DNA of 40,605 nucleotides from Deltaproteobacteria bacterium (GTDB lineage: Bacteria > Desulfobacterota > Desulfobulbia > Desulfobulbales > Desulfurivibrionaceae), in the NCBI GenBank assembly GCA_021811385.1, contig JAJZPC010000017.1:1-40605 (forward strand), written 5' to 3'. Of the stretch, positions 22,950 to 31,382 are shown piece by piece. Numbering within the stretch: the stretch's first letter is position 1; the number at the start of each line of letters is the position of its first letter. The notes beneath the pieces are model-generated. The model did not search any database, was not told the DNA's origin, and was given only the letters and a program-made list of their open reading frames with translations. Made by a program: the position numbers and the translations under genes.

Positions 22950-24317
22950 ATGAAAAAAAACCGCCCGGTTTCCATTCTTGTCGTCGATGACGACAAAACC
23001 CACCGCATCATGCTGAAGACCATGCTGAAGCAATGGGGCTGGCAGACAGAAGAGGCGGATGACGGAACAACCGCCATCGAGGCCGTGCACCGCACGCCCT
23101 TTGATGCCATCCTCATGGATGTCCGCATGACCAAGCTGGATGGCATGGAAGCCCTGCGCCGCATCCACGCCTACAATCCAGCCATTCCCGTGATCATCAT
23201 GACCGCGTACTCCTCGGTGGATGCCGCGGTGGAAGCCATCAAGATCGGCGCCCACGACTACCTGACCAAACCCCTGGACTTTGACCGGCTCAAACTCACC
23301 ATGGCCCATGCCCTGGATCACCGGCAAATCCAGGAAAACAAAGAATCTTCCCGCAACAATACAGGTTCGGCCATGGATGCCGTGGGAATTATCGGCCGAT
23401 CAGGTCCGATGCGCGAACTTATGGAAATGGTCTCCTACGTCGCGCCAACCGAGGCAACCGTTCTCATTTCCGGAGAGTCCGGCACGGGCAAGGAGTTGAT
23501 TGCCGCCGCCTTGCACCACAACAGCGCCAGAAAAAATGGCCCCTTTGTCAAGGTCAACTGCGCGGCCCTTGTTGAAAGTCTTCTGGAATCGGAACTGTTC
23601 GGCCATGAAAAAGGCGCCTTTACCGGGGCCGATCGGCGGCGGGAAGGAAAATTCGCCCAGGCAAACGGCGGCACCATCTTTCTTGACGAGATCAGCGAAA
23701 CCTCGCCGGGCATGCAGGCAAAACTGCTGCGCGTCTTGCAGGAACACGAAGTTCAACGGATTGGCGGACAGGAAACCCTTGCCGTTGACGTGCGCGTTCT
23801 GGCGGCCAGCAACCGCAACCTGGAGGAAGAGGTGACGCGGGGCGCTTTCCGGGAGGATCTCTACTACCGGCTCAACGTGGTGACCCTGCACGTCCCGCCA
23901 CTCAAGGAACGCCGGGAGGATATCCCACTCCTGGCCGACTACTTCGTGGAAAAATTTGCCGGAAAAAACAACCGACAGGTCTCGGGCATCACGCCGCGCT
24001 GCATGGCTCTGCTCATCAACTATCCCTGGCCCGGAAACGTGCGGGAACTTGAAAACGCCATCGAGCGGGGCATTATCCTCATGCGCGGCGACTACCTCGA
24101 CGAGGAATCCCTGCCCATCCCGGTGCAGCGCTTCGCCATGAAAAACGAGACCCCCCCATCTGCCTCCGCCCCCCCTGGTTCGCTGGAAGAGGCGGAACGG
24201 ATCGTCATCACGAACATCCTGGCGGAAACGGGCGGCAACAAAAGTGAAGCGTCCCGCCGCCTGAACATCACCCGCAAGACCCTGCTCAGCAAGATGCACA
24301 AGTATGGCCTGAGCTGA
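22950..24317 (+). CDS. Sigma-54-dependent response regulator (NtrC family)
   Basis: A 455-residue regulator with three domains. Receiver (about 6-120): phosphorylated Asp57 in AILMDVRM, with acidic residues VVDDD and Lys in YLTKPLD. AAA+ activator (about 145-380): Walker A GESGTGKE, the sigma-54 contact loop GAFTGA, Walker B GGTIFLDEI, and a WPGNVRELENAIERG end. Fis-type helix-turn-helix (about 420-455): NKSEASRRLNITRKTL. It activates promoters read by sigma-54 RNA polymerase once phosphorylated. No histidine kinase gene lies next to it, unlike the usual ZraSR-like pairs. The start ATG 22950 lacks a good ribosome-binding site; a TTG three codons upstream is equally possible. Confidence 0.93.
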   Translation: MKKNRPVSILVVDDDKTHRIMLKTMLKQWGWQTEEADDGTTAIEAVHRTPFDAILMDVRMTKLDGMEALRRIHAYNPAIPVIIMTAYSSVDAAVEAIKIGAHDYLTKPLDFDRLKLTMAHALDHRQIQENKESSRNNTGSAMDAVGIIGRSGPMRELMEMVSYVAPTEATVLISGESGTGKELIAAALHHNSARKNGPFVKVNCAALVESLLESELFGHEKGAFTGADRRREGKFAQANGGTIFLDEISETSPGMQAKLLRVLQEHEVQRIGGQETLAVDVRVLAASNRNLEEEVTRGAFREDLYYRLNVVTLHVPPLKERREDIPLLADYFVEKFAGKNNRQVSGITPRCMALLINYPWPGNVRELENAIERGIILMRGDYLDEESLPIPVQRFAMKNETPPSASAPPGSLEEAERIVITNILAETGGNKSEASRRLNITRKTLLSKMHKYGLS

Positions 24318-24328
24318 AATTCTTCAGC

Positions 24329-25330
24329 TTACAGAGACCACCCCTGGAAAAGTTCATCCCCAAGAGGCTCCGCCTCCAGACGACGCTCCTCTTCCCTAGA
24401 GGCAAACAACACCGTTGCCAAGGCTGATACCCCGGCCATCTTTTTCCCGAAACGCACAACAAGCCCGGCTGCCGCCGCAAAATCCTCCGGGTGTTCCGCA
24501 CCATGCAAAACCCCCATCGGCCCGGAGCGCTCCGGCATATGCACCAGAAAATCGCCCGGAGCGCAAAGCGCCCCAAGCCGCCCGTTTTCGGCTTCATCGC
24601 GCCCCAGGACAAGCCAGGCGCCGTGCGGCAACCGGAAATGACGGCCAAAGAGGAGCAAACGGATATCATTGGTCCTGACCTGGGGATAACGGGAATAATA
24701 CCAGGCAATCCGTTTTGCCTGGTGCTCCTCGGTAAGGACACACCCCCCGGCAGGACGCGGATAATCCCTGATGCCGAACTGTTCGGCAAGTTGTATTTGC
24801 GGCTGCCGCCCCCTGCCGTTAAAATCAAGGAGCAGTTCCCGATCCACCAGTCCCTCACGCTCCGCCAGGGTGGGCTCCAGGTTTTTGGCGCACAACGGTC
24901 GCAGGAGGATGCCGGTGCAACCGCTGTCACGCTCGATCACCCGCAGGGTATCGCGGCGCTGGGACATGGGGCGCTGACCGATCACCTCGCCGGTAATCAG
25001 AAAGGAGGCGGAGAACTCCTCCATCAATCTTCTTGCCTCGGTCAGCAGGAGAATCTTGCAATCGATGCAGGGGTTGAAATTCTTGCCGTAGCCATGGGGA
25101 GGGTTGCGCAGCATGGCAAAATAGGGCTCGCTCACATCCCGGAGAACAACCTCGATGCCGTACCTTTCCCTGACCGTCCTGGCATAGTCCTCCTCCCTGG
25201 CCAAAAGCTCGTACCCGAAAAATGGAGTGACAAACTTGACCGCCTGCACCGCGATCCCCTGAGCCGCGACGACCCGGCAGGCAAGGAGGCTGTCCAGCCC
25301 GCCGGAAAAAAGAGCCAGGGCTTTGGTCAT
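24329..25330 (-). CDS. PP-loop ATPase, ThiI/MnmA-like tRNA-thiolation family
   Basis: A 333-residue enzyme. The ATP-pyrophosphatase P-loop is LFSGGLDSLLA (9-14 SGGLDS). A CxxC pair (PCIDCKILL, Cys88/Cys91) and further cysteines near 138 and 147 fit a sulfur-carrying site. GEVIGQRPMSQR is the conserved block of MnmA/ThiI-like proteins. The last third (LPHGAWLVLGRDEAENGRL and after) is not a PP-loop part and looks like a small RNA-binding domain of the NFACT-R type; that label is from memory and unverified. The likely substrate is a tRNA uridine. It is not MnmA itself, and the exact position modified is unknown. Its ATG overlaps the recN stop (ATGA). Confidence 0.75.
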   Translation of the reverse strand: MTKALALFSGGLDSLLACRVVAAQGIAVQAVKFVTPFFGYELLAREEDYARTVRERYGIEVVLRDVSEPYFAMLRNPPHGYGKNFNPCIDCKILLLTEARRLMEEFSASFLITGEVIGQRPMSQRRDTLRVIERDSGCTGILLRPLCAKNLEPTLAEREGLVDRELLLDFNGRGRQPQIQLAEQFGIRDYPRPAGGCVLTEEHQAKRIAWYYSRYPQVRTNDIRLLLFGRHFRLPHGAWLVLGRDEAENGRLGALCAPGDFLVHMPERSGPMGVLHGAEHPEDFAAAAGLVVRFGKKMAGVSALATVLFASREEERRLEAEPLGDELFQGWSL

Positions 25331-27003
25331 AAAGCACCCTTCCGCTCCATGAGCGTGCGCACGTAGGCCAGGGTCTGTTCGCTGACGGAATCACCATCCA
25401 GCATCCTGGCGAGCTCATGCTCACGTTTTTCAGGAGACAGGGGAATGATGGAAGTTTGGGTGCGCGCATCGACCAAGGATTTTTGCACCAGGAAATGCTC
25501 GTCGGCCAGGGAGGCAATCTGCGGAAGATGGGTAATGCAAAACACCTGATGATGCCCGGCCAGCTCGCGGATCTTCCTGGCCACGGCTTCCGCCGCCTTG
25601 CCGCTGATCCCGGCATCGATCTCATCGAAAATAACCGTATCGACCTGATCCTTCTGGGCCAGAAGCGTCTTCAAGGCCAGCATCAAGCGCGACAACTCAC
25701 CGCCGGAGGCCACCTTGGCCAGGGGCTTGACCTCTTCGCCCTGATTGGCGGAGAACATGAATTCCGGACGGTCCCAGCCAAGCCTGGAGATGTTCCCCGG
25801 TCCCCCCCCCTGCTCTCCCTTGAAAGAGATCTCGAAAACCGCCTGTTCAAAACAGAGCGCAACCAGGGAAGCACGAATCTTGCCGGCCAACTCCAGAGCC
25901 GCTGCCTGACGAGCCGCGGAAAGCAGACCAGCCGCCTCGTTCAGGGCGGCTTCGCTCTGCCGCATTTCTTTTTCCAAGGCAGCCAGCCGCTCATCCAACG
26001 CCTCGATTTCCGCAAGCTCCTGCTTTGCCTCCTTGCCAAAGGCGATGACAGCATCGAGCTCGCCGCCATATTTTCTTTTAAGCCGCTGCAGCAGATCAAG
26101 GCGCGCCGTCACAACATCGAGTCGGGCCGGATCGCTGGCAAGGGTTTCCACATAATTGCGGATTGCCTGCACATGATCTTCCAGCTGAAAACAATTTCCA
26201 GCCACCTCTTCGGCCAGCCCGGCAAGACTTGGGTCAAAGGCGACCATCTGCGCCAGATTTTTCCGCACCACCGAGAGCGGGGCATTGACCGCCTCCGCCA
26301 AAAGGTGCCAGCTTTTTTTCCCAAGCCCGATCAGGTCATCGGAACCCCGCAGCCTGTCCCGCTCAAGAACAAGCTCCACGTCTTCGCCAGGATTCAGCGC
26401 AGCCTCCTCGATCTCCTGGACCTGAAAGGTGAGGAAATCCCGCCGCTGCTCCTTGTCCTTCTCCCTGGCCACGAGTTCCTGGTATGAATCCCTGGCTGCT
26501 GTCCATTTGTCATGGCATTGGGAGACAATAAGCCGCTGCGGCCAGAGACCGCCGACCGCGTCAATGCAATCGAGATGGCTGCGGGGCTGCAACAGCTGCT
26601 GATGATCGTGCTGGCTGGCAACGCTGAGCAGATTTTCCATCACCTCGCCCACCGCCTTGGCCGTGGCCAGACTGCCGTTCATGAAATACCGGCTGGACCC
26701 CTTCAGGGAAACAACCCGCTTGACCACCAGCTCGGCCTCGGGTTCAAATCCCATTTCCGCCAGTTTCTCCCGGATGACCCCATGCTGGGGATTGAGTTCA
26801 AAAAGCGCCTCAACCGTAGCCGTTTCCGCCCCGCTTCTGATCCAGGTGGCTGCGGCCTTTCCGCCTCCCAGCAGATGAATGGCCTGCAGGATGATGGATT
26901 TCCCGGCCCCGGTCTCTCCGGTAAGAACCGTAAGCCCTTCGGCAAAGGAAACGTGCAGTTTCTCGATGAGGGCAAGATTGGTGATGATGAGTTCCTTCAG
27001 CAT
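25327..27003 (-). CDS. recN: DNA repair protein RecN
   Basis: SMC-like ATPase for double-strand break repair. 558 residues. Walker A TGETGAGKS (28-36), VNL-type ITNLALIEKLHVSF start, QHDHQQLL, a central coiled coil (roughly 150-360), the ABC signature ASGGELSRLMLALK, Walker B VIFDEIDAGISG and CITHLPQIA. The domain order and length are as in other bacteria. No clear LexA-type box was recognised upstream. It is followed by the PP-loop enzyme with a 4-nt overlap, so the two are co-translated, an unusual pairing. Confidence 0.97.
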   Translation of the reverse strand: MLKELIITNLALIEKLHVSFAEGLTVLTGETGAGKSIILQAIHLLGGGKAAATWIRSGAETATVEALFELNPQHGVIREKLAEMGFEPEAELVVKRVVSLKGSSRYFMNGSLATAKAVGEVMENLLSVASQHDHQQLLQPRSHLDCIDAVGGLWPQRLIVSQCHDKWTAARDSYQELVAREKDKEQRRDFLTFQVQEIEEAALNPGEDVELVLERDRLRGSDDLIGLGKKSWHLLAEAVNAPLSVVRKNLAQMVAFDPSLAGLAEEVAGNCFQLEDHVQAIRNYVETLASDPARLDVVTARLDLLQRLKRKYGGELDAVIAFGKEAKQELAEIEALDERLAALEKEMRQSEAALNEAAGLLSAARQAAALELAGKIRASLVALCFEQAVFEISFKGEQGGGPGNISRLGWDRPEFMFSANQGEEVKPLAKVASGGELSRLMLALKTLLAQKDQVDTVIFDEIDAGISGKAAEAVARKIRELAGHHQVFCITHLPQIASLADEHFLVQKSLVDARTQTSIIPLSPEKREHELARMLDGDSVSEQTLAYVRTLMERKGAL

Positions 27004-27270
27004 ATGGCTCTCTATACAGGATTATGGGGTGTTACGAAATGATCTTTATGTTTCCGGCTAGTTCGTTACGGCCCATTATGCCGCTCACGGCATTTCAATG
27101 TTACGGTTTTTTTAAACAACGGCTTGTCAGGAGATTGCAATGGTTGACCTGCCCGGTCCGGCGGAACGGAACAAATGGTGGCGCAAATGGTTGATCATCA
27201 TTATATTATTATAAATACGTGGAGATGAAACCAAAGAACTCCCCCCAGAGCAGGCATCTGAATATTTCCC

Positions 27271-28698
27271 ATGAATCATAACACAACCTTCCGGCGCCTC
27301 ACCGCATCCATCGTCTGCGCGGTTTTTTTACTCGGCAATCTGCCCCTGGCGGGTTTTTCCCTGCCCCAGGCCCAGGCTTTCAGCGTCGGCGAGGAGCGGG
27401 AGGTCGGGGAAAAGCTCCTCTCCATTATCCGCAAGGAATTTACCCTTCTTGATGATCCAGACCTTACCGAATATGTAACCAATCTCGGGCGACAAACCCT
27501 GCAGCTCGCCGGACCACAGTTCTTTGATTATCATTTTTTCATCATCGACAACAAGGAATTCAATGCATTTGCCGCCCCGTCCGGCCTGATTTTTTTCCAC
27601 TCAGGCCTCATCGACCTGTGCGACACCGAAGGAGAACTGGTCAGTGTTCTCTCCCACGAAATCGGCCATGCCGCCAGCCGGCATATCGCGGACCGCATCA
27701 GCAAATCGGGCAAACTCAATGCAGGCACCACGGCCCTGATGCTGGCGGGTTTGCTTCTCGGCCAAGGAGCCCTTTCCCAGGCCCTTGTTACCGGTTCCAT
27801 GGCGGGCGGCCTTACCGCAAACCTCAAATTCAGCCGCGAGGACGAAGAAGAGGCAGACCGTTTATCCTACAAATGGATGTTGGAAGAACAACGCGACCCG
27901 GCGGACATGGTGAATATGCTCAAAAAAATGCGCCGGGTCAGCCGTTACCACCGAAAACAGGTGCCCACCTATCTGCTCACCCATCCAGAGCCGGAAAACA
28001 GAATCGGCTACATAGAAGACCTCATCCTACAGGATCCGCGGAAAAAAATCCAAACCCAGGATGAGTTTGCTTACAGAAGGTTCAAATACCGGGTGCAGGC
28101 CCTCACCCGGGACACGCAATCGATCCTGCCCATCTTGAAAAACAAGGCGGAGGAGCCGGGCACCCTGCAAAATGAACCCATGGTTTTTTTCGGTCTCTCC
28201 CAGGCCTATCTGGCAAACCGTGATTACCAAAAGGCGGAAGAGGCTCTCCAAAAAGTGATCAGCCGTTACCCGGACAAACACATCCTCAAAACAGATCTCG
28301 GCATGATAAAGCTTGAGGCGGGAGAAAGCAAAAAAGCCCTGGAACTCTTCCAGGAAATAAACAAGCTGGCGCCCAACGAGGCATACAACACATATTGCCT
28401 GGCCAAGGCCCTGCAACAGGCCGGAGAACCGGCGCAGGCGGTTCTCATCTATGAAAGCCTGACCGCGCGGATGCCGACCTATGCAAAACTCTATCAAGAA
28501 ATCGGCAAAATCAGAGCCTCCCTTGGCAACAAGGCCCTCGGACACTACAATCTCGCCCTGTATCAATATTATGAGGGATCAAGCCTCTCGGCCCGCTACC
28601 ACATCACGGAGGCGCTTAAAGGCCTTCCCGAGAAGGATCCTCTCTTCCCCAAGATACAAGAGCTTAAAAACAAGATCGTTCGAATCGACAAGATGTGA
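27271..28698 (+). CDS. M48-family metalloprotease with TPR repeats (BepA-like)
   Basis: A 475-residue secreted protein: signal segment (about 1-36, hydrophobic FLLGNLPLAGFSLPQAQA), M48 zinc protease domain, then TPR repeats (about 290-475). Zinc ligands: HEIGH (His129, Glu130, His133) and the downstream EEEAD (Glu194). E. coli BepA has this domain order and both assembles and degrades outer-membrane proteins such as LptD. A role in outer-membrane quality control is therefore the best inference, and it fits the nearby lipid A genes in a loose sense only. ATG 27271; no strong ribosome-binding site. It faces the HDOD gene with a 48-nt gap and no terminator seen. Confidence 0.9.
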   Translation: MNHNTTFRRLTASIVCAVFLLGNLPLAGFSLPQAQAFSVGEEREVGEKLLSIIRKEFTLLDDPDLTEYVTNLGRQTLQLAGPQFFDYHFFIIDNKEFNAFAAPSGLIFFHSGLIDLCDTEGELVSVLSHEIGHAASRHIADRISKSGKLNAGTTALMLAGLLLGQGALSQALVTGSMAGGLTANLKFSREDEEEADRLSYKWMLEEQRDPADMVNMLKKMRRVSRYHRKQVPTYLLTHPEPENRIGYIEDLILQDPRKKIQTQDEFAYRRFKYRVQALTRDTQSILPILKNKAEEPGTLQNEPMVFFGLSQAYLANRDYQKAEEALQKVISRYPDKHILKTDLGMIKLEAGESKKALELFQEINKLAPNEAYNTYCLAKALQQAGEPAQAVLIYESLTARMPTYAKLYQEIGKIRASLGNKALGHYNLALYQYYEGSSLSARYHITEALKGLPEKDPLFPKIQELKNKIVRIDKM

Positions 28699-28746
28699 GA
28701 ACGGCGAAGATGACCTGCGGGGCTTGGAAAACGTCGCGACGAGATA

Positions 28747-30315
28747 CTACTGTTTGCGGCTGCGGAGCTTACGGATCGCCATCACCGCAAAATCGCGGAA
28801 CAGCCGGGTTGCCTTGATCCGGTTTGAATCCAGCTTCGGCCGGCCTTTTTTACGGTCCAGATAGATCAGGCCGATGGGCTTATCGTCAAGGCAGATTGGA
28901 AAAAGATACACCGTCCGGTCCTTCACAAAGAATTTGAGGCTCTCGGGAAAGGCGTCAGGAGTGTTGGGAGGGATGGCCATATCCTTGCACGCCTTGAGAG
29001 ACTTGGGGATGATGTACCCGCTCAGCGCGAGATCGTGTTCGAATCTGGCGATGCCCGCCGGATCTATGTCGCCCAGGCCGAACCGGCCGACCAACACCCG
29101 CCGGGTGGGCTGCACGCTGATCACGGCGAGAAGCACCCGGTCAAAACCGATGCCCCGGTAAAGGCCTTCCAGCAGGTTGATATAGAAGTCGTTGAGGTTG
29201 AACGGCCCCATGAGCGTCTCGGTGATGTCATGGATAAAATCGTTGATCGATTTATCCGGACTGGTCGGCAGCTCATCCAGCTCCTGAATGCCTGTTTCTG
29301 CCAAGAGCGCCCCTTCTCCAGGGACGGACTCCACCTCGGCTTCCACTTCCTCGCTTTTTGCCTTCTTCTTCCGCGCCGCCTTTGCAGGATCCTTTATCGC
29401 CTCCCCCAGGCCCCGGAGCCGACTGCGCATCTTCAGCTTGGAAAGGCCATAGCGAATGGAATCGGAGATATCCTCCGAGGCATCGACTGTCTTGTTGACC
29501 CGCTCCACAGCCTCTTCCGTGCTTACGGAGAGCATATCGCCATACTGACGAACAAGATCGCCTATGTCCTTTTCATCACAGACATACTCGATGAGCCGGT
29601 TGGAGAAGTTTGCGACATTTTTCAGATAGCCCAGGGTATCGTAAGTATTCTGGGGCACCGGCGGATCGGGGTTCATGGAAGCGCAGACCTTGTCGGACAA
29701 ATTCCAGAAGGTTGCAACCTCAACCCCTATCTGGTCAAAGGTCAGCCCATCGAGAATCTGCCGGGTAGCGGCATCCTCGGACATGCCAGCCGCCACCTTT
29801 TCTTCGATCTCCCGGGAGATTTCCGGCATGTAGAGGCAGACAATGATCCTCCCCAGATTATGGAGAAGTGCGCAAATAAACGCCTCTTCAGGCACGATGT
29901 TGAGATTTTTTTCAACAGCCAGATCACGGGCCTGCAGGGCGCTCAGAAAGGATCGGGTAAGCAGTTTGCTGATCCCCTCTTTTTCAACCCCGTTTTTGAC
30001 AAAATCCTCAAACAGGGCGATACCCGTGGCAAGGTCACGGACTGCGTCAAAGCCTATAATCGTAACCGCCTTGGAGATGGAATTGACCGGCCGGCCGAGG
30101 GAGTAGTAGGCGGAATTGACCACCTGCAGTACTTTGTTGGTGAGGGAATAATCCTTCAGGATTACCTTAGAAAGCTCATAACCCGAGCTCTGACTGCTAT
30201 GGGTCAGGGAAATCAACTCTTGAACATTATGGGACATGGCCGGGAGTTCGCCCATGTTCATTTTTGCAAAGATTTCAGCAAGTTTCCCGCTTGACGGCGG
30301 TGCAGTCTCAGTCAT
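28747..30315 (-). CDS. HDOD-domain signalling protein with C-terminal GAF-like domain
   Basis: A 522-residue protein. N-terminal HDOD domain (about 15-215), with PAMSHNVQELISLTHSS, KVILKDYSLTNKVLQVVNSAYYSLGRPVNSI and LLHNLGRIIVCLYMPE. HDOD proteins are HD-like scaffolds without hydrolase residues, linked to signalling and cell-cycle or motility control. A Lys/Glu linker (KDPAKAARKKKAKSEEVEAEVE) leads to a C-terminal half (about 350-522) with a GAF-like pattern ending LDDKPIGLIYLDRKKGRPKL. What it binds is unknown. It is transcribed away from the FHA-kinase cluster, sharing the intergenic region. Confidence 0.85.
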   Translation of the reverse strand: MTETAPPSSGKLAEIFAKMNMGELPAMSHNVQELISLTHSSQSSGYELSKVILKDYSLTNKVLQVVNSAYYSLGRPVNSISKAVTIIGFDAVRDLATGIALFEDFVKNGVEKEGISKLLTRSFLSALQARDLAVEKNLNIVPEEAFICALLHNLGRIIVCLYMPEISREIEEKVAAGMSEDAATRQILDGLTFDQIGVEVATFWNLSDKVCASMNPDPPVPQNTYDTLGYLKNVANFSNRLIEYVCDEKDIGDLVRQYGDMLSVSTEEAVERVNKTVDASEDISDSIRYGLSKLKMRSRLRGLGEAIKDPAKAARKKKAKSEEVEAEVESVPGEGALLAETGIQELDELPTSPDKSINDFIHDITETLMGPFNLNDFYINLLEGLYRGIGFDRVLLAVISVQPTRRVLVGRFGLGDIDPAGIARFEHDLALSGYIIPKSLKACKDMAIPPNTPDAFPESLKFFVKDRTVYLFPICLDDKPIGLIYLDRKKGRPKLDSNRIKATRLFRDFAVMAIRKLRSRKQ

Positions 30316-30624
30316 ATTTTTCCGTAAGCACCCAAAGTTCGAACAACCCGCCCCCCAGCCTTTACTGCCTCCAACTTACCATTATAATTATACAATATTT
30401 ATAAAAAAAATCGAAAGCTGTAACGTTTTTTTATTACACGCTTATGTGATATATGATACGGTCATAACAGGCAAGTTAATTCCATGCAACTTTCTGATAT
30501 AGTGTGACAAATAGTTTTATCGAGACGTTTCACCAAACACAGGCCGTATTGTTGTGTTATTTTTCCGCACATGCGGATTCAGACAAACGACTGATAATAA
30601 TACGTAGCAGCCGGGATAAGGACG
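30316..30624. other. Divergent promoter region, HDOD gene and FHA operon
   Basis: AT-rich (about 309 nt). A plus-strand candidate is TTAATT, 16 nt, TATAGT near 30476-30503. A small hairpin CCGCA-CA-TGCGG lies near 30566-30577. Neither is compelling, and a minus-strand promoter for the HDOD gene is not evident. Confidence 0.35.
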
Positions 30625-30627
30625 ATG

Positions 30628-31374
30628 ATGCAGGACGGAACGATCAATCTTGAGGATTACACCAAATCCGATTGGACCATTATGCTCAATGACCGGGTCA
30701 TCGCCCGCTTCACCACCCATGAAGGCAGCAAGCTCATTATCGGCCGCAGCCCGGATGCGGATGTCGTCATCGACAACACCGCCATCTCCAGACATCACTC
30801 ATCCCTTGAACTTCGGGATGGCCGCCATTACCTGGCAGACTTGAAAAGCACCAACGGCACCACCGTGAACGGCAAAAAGATTGCTTCAAAGGTGCCGATC
30901 ACGGAGAAAGACGTTATTTTTATCGGAAAATTCCGTTTGATCCAGTCCGCGACAGACGACCAGCATGCTTCTTCATCCTACGCCACAGCCATGGATATCG
31001 ATGACGAAGCAACTGTTTTTGTCAGCTCTCCGAGGCAACAGGCCACTGCTCAACCCAGCCAGACCGCCACCCCTTCGCAAAACGAAATCTACCGGCTCGC
31101 GGTAATAGAAGGCAACGCCGCGCCGACCACGCTCTCCCTTGACGGCAAGAGCAGTGTGAAAATCGGCAAGGATTCGTCCTGCGACATGATCATTTCCGGC
31201 TGGCTTGTCGGCAAGCCCCAGTGCTATGTGGTAAGCAAAAAAGACAAATATTACATAGTGCCCCAGCGATCATGGGCAAACACCCGGCTCAACGATGTCA
31301 TCATCAAAGAGGAACGCCTCTTGCGCAAAGGCGACATCATCCAAATCAAGAGTGTGAAAATCAGGTTCAGTTAA
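30628..31374 (+). CDS. Protein with two FHA domains
   Basis: A 248-residue soluble protein. The first FHA domain (about 35-105) has all phosphothreonine-binding residues: IIGRSPDADVVI, ISRHHSSLEL and STNGTTVNG. A disordered Ser/Gln/Thr-rich linker follows. A second FHA-like domain (about 150-248) keeps the fold (SVKIGKDSSCDMII) but lacks the SxxH motif and is probably structural. FHA proteins read phosphothreonines written by a Ser/Thr kinase, and the next gene is one. ATG 30628 is preferred over 30625 because AAGGA is 5 nt away. It starts the signalling operon. Confidence 0.88.
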   Translation: MQDGTINLEDYTKSDWTIMLNDRVIARFTTHEGSKLIIGRSPDADVVIDNTAISRHHSSLELRDGRHYLADLKSTNGTTVNGKKIASKVPITEKDVIFIGKFRLIQSATDDQHASSSYATAMDIDDEATVFVSSPRQQATAQPSQTATPSQNEIYRLAVIEGNAAPTTLSLDGKSSVKIGKDSSCDMIISGWLVGKPQCYVVSKKDKYYIVPQRSWANTRLNDVIIKEERLLRKGDIIQIKSVKIRFS

Positions 31375-31382
31375 TCTCCCGG

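Noticed and set aside
22950-24317. Frame shift or in-frame TGA in other genes as further selenoproteins
   Set aside because: I looked for other paired same-phase frames split by TGA with a following hairpin and found none; all other genes end normally.
29035-30294. 419-codon plus-strand frame
   Set aside because: Antisense to the HDOD gene, no ribosome-binding site or family pattern.
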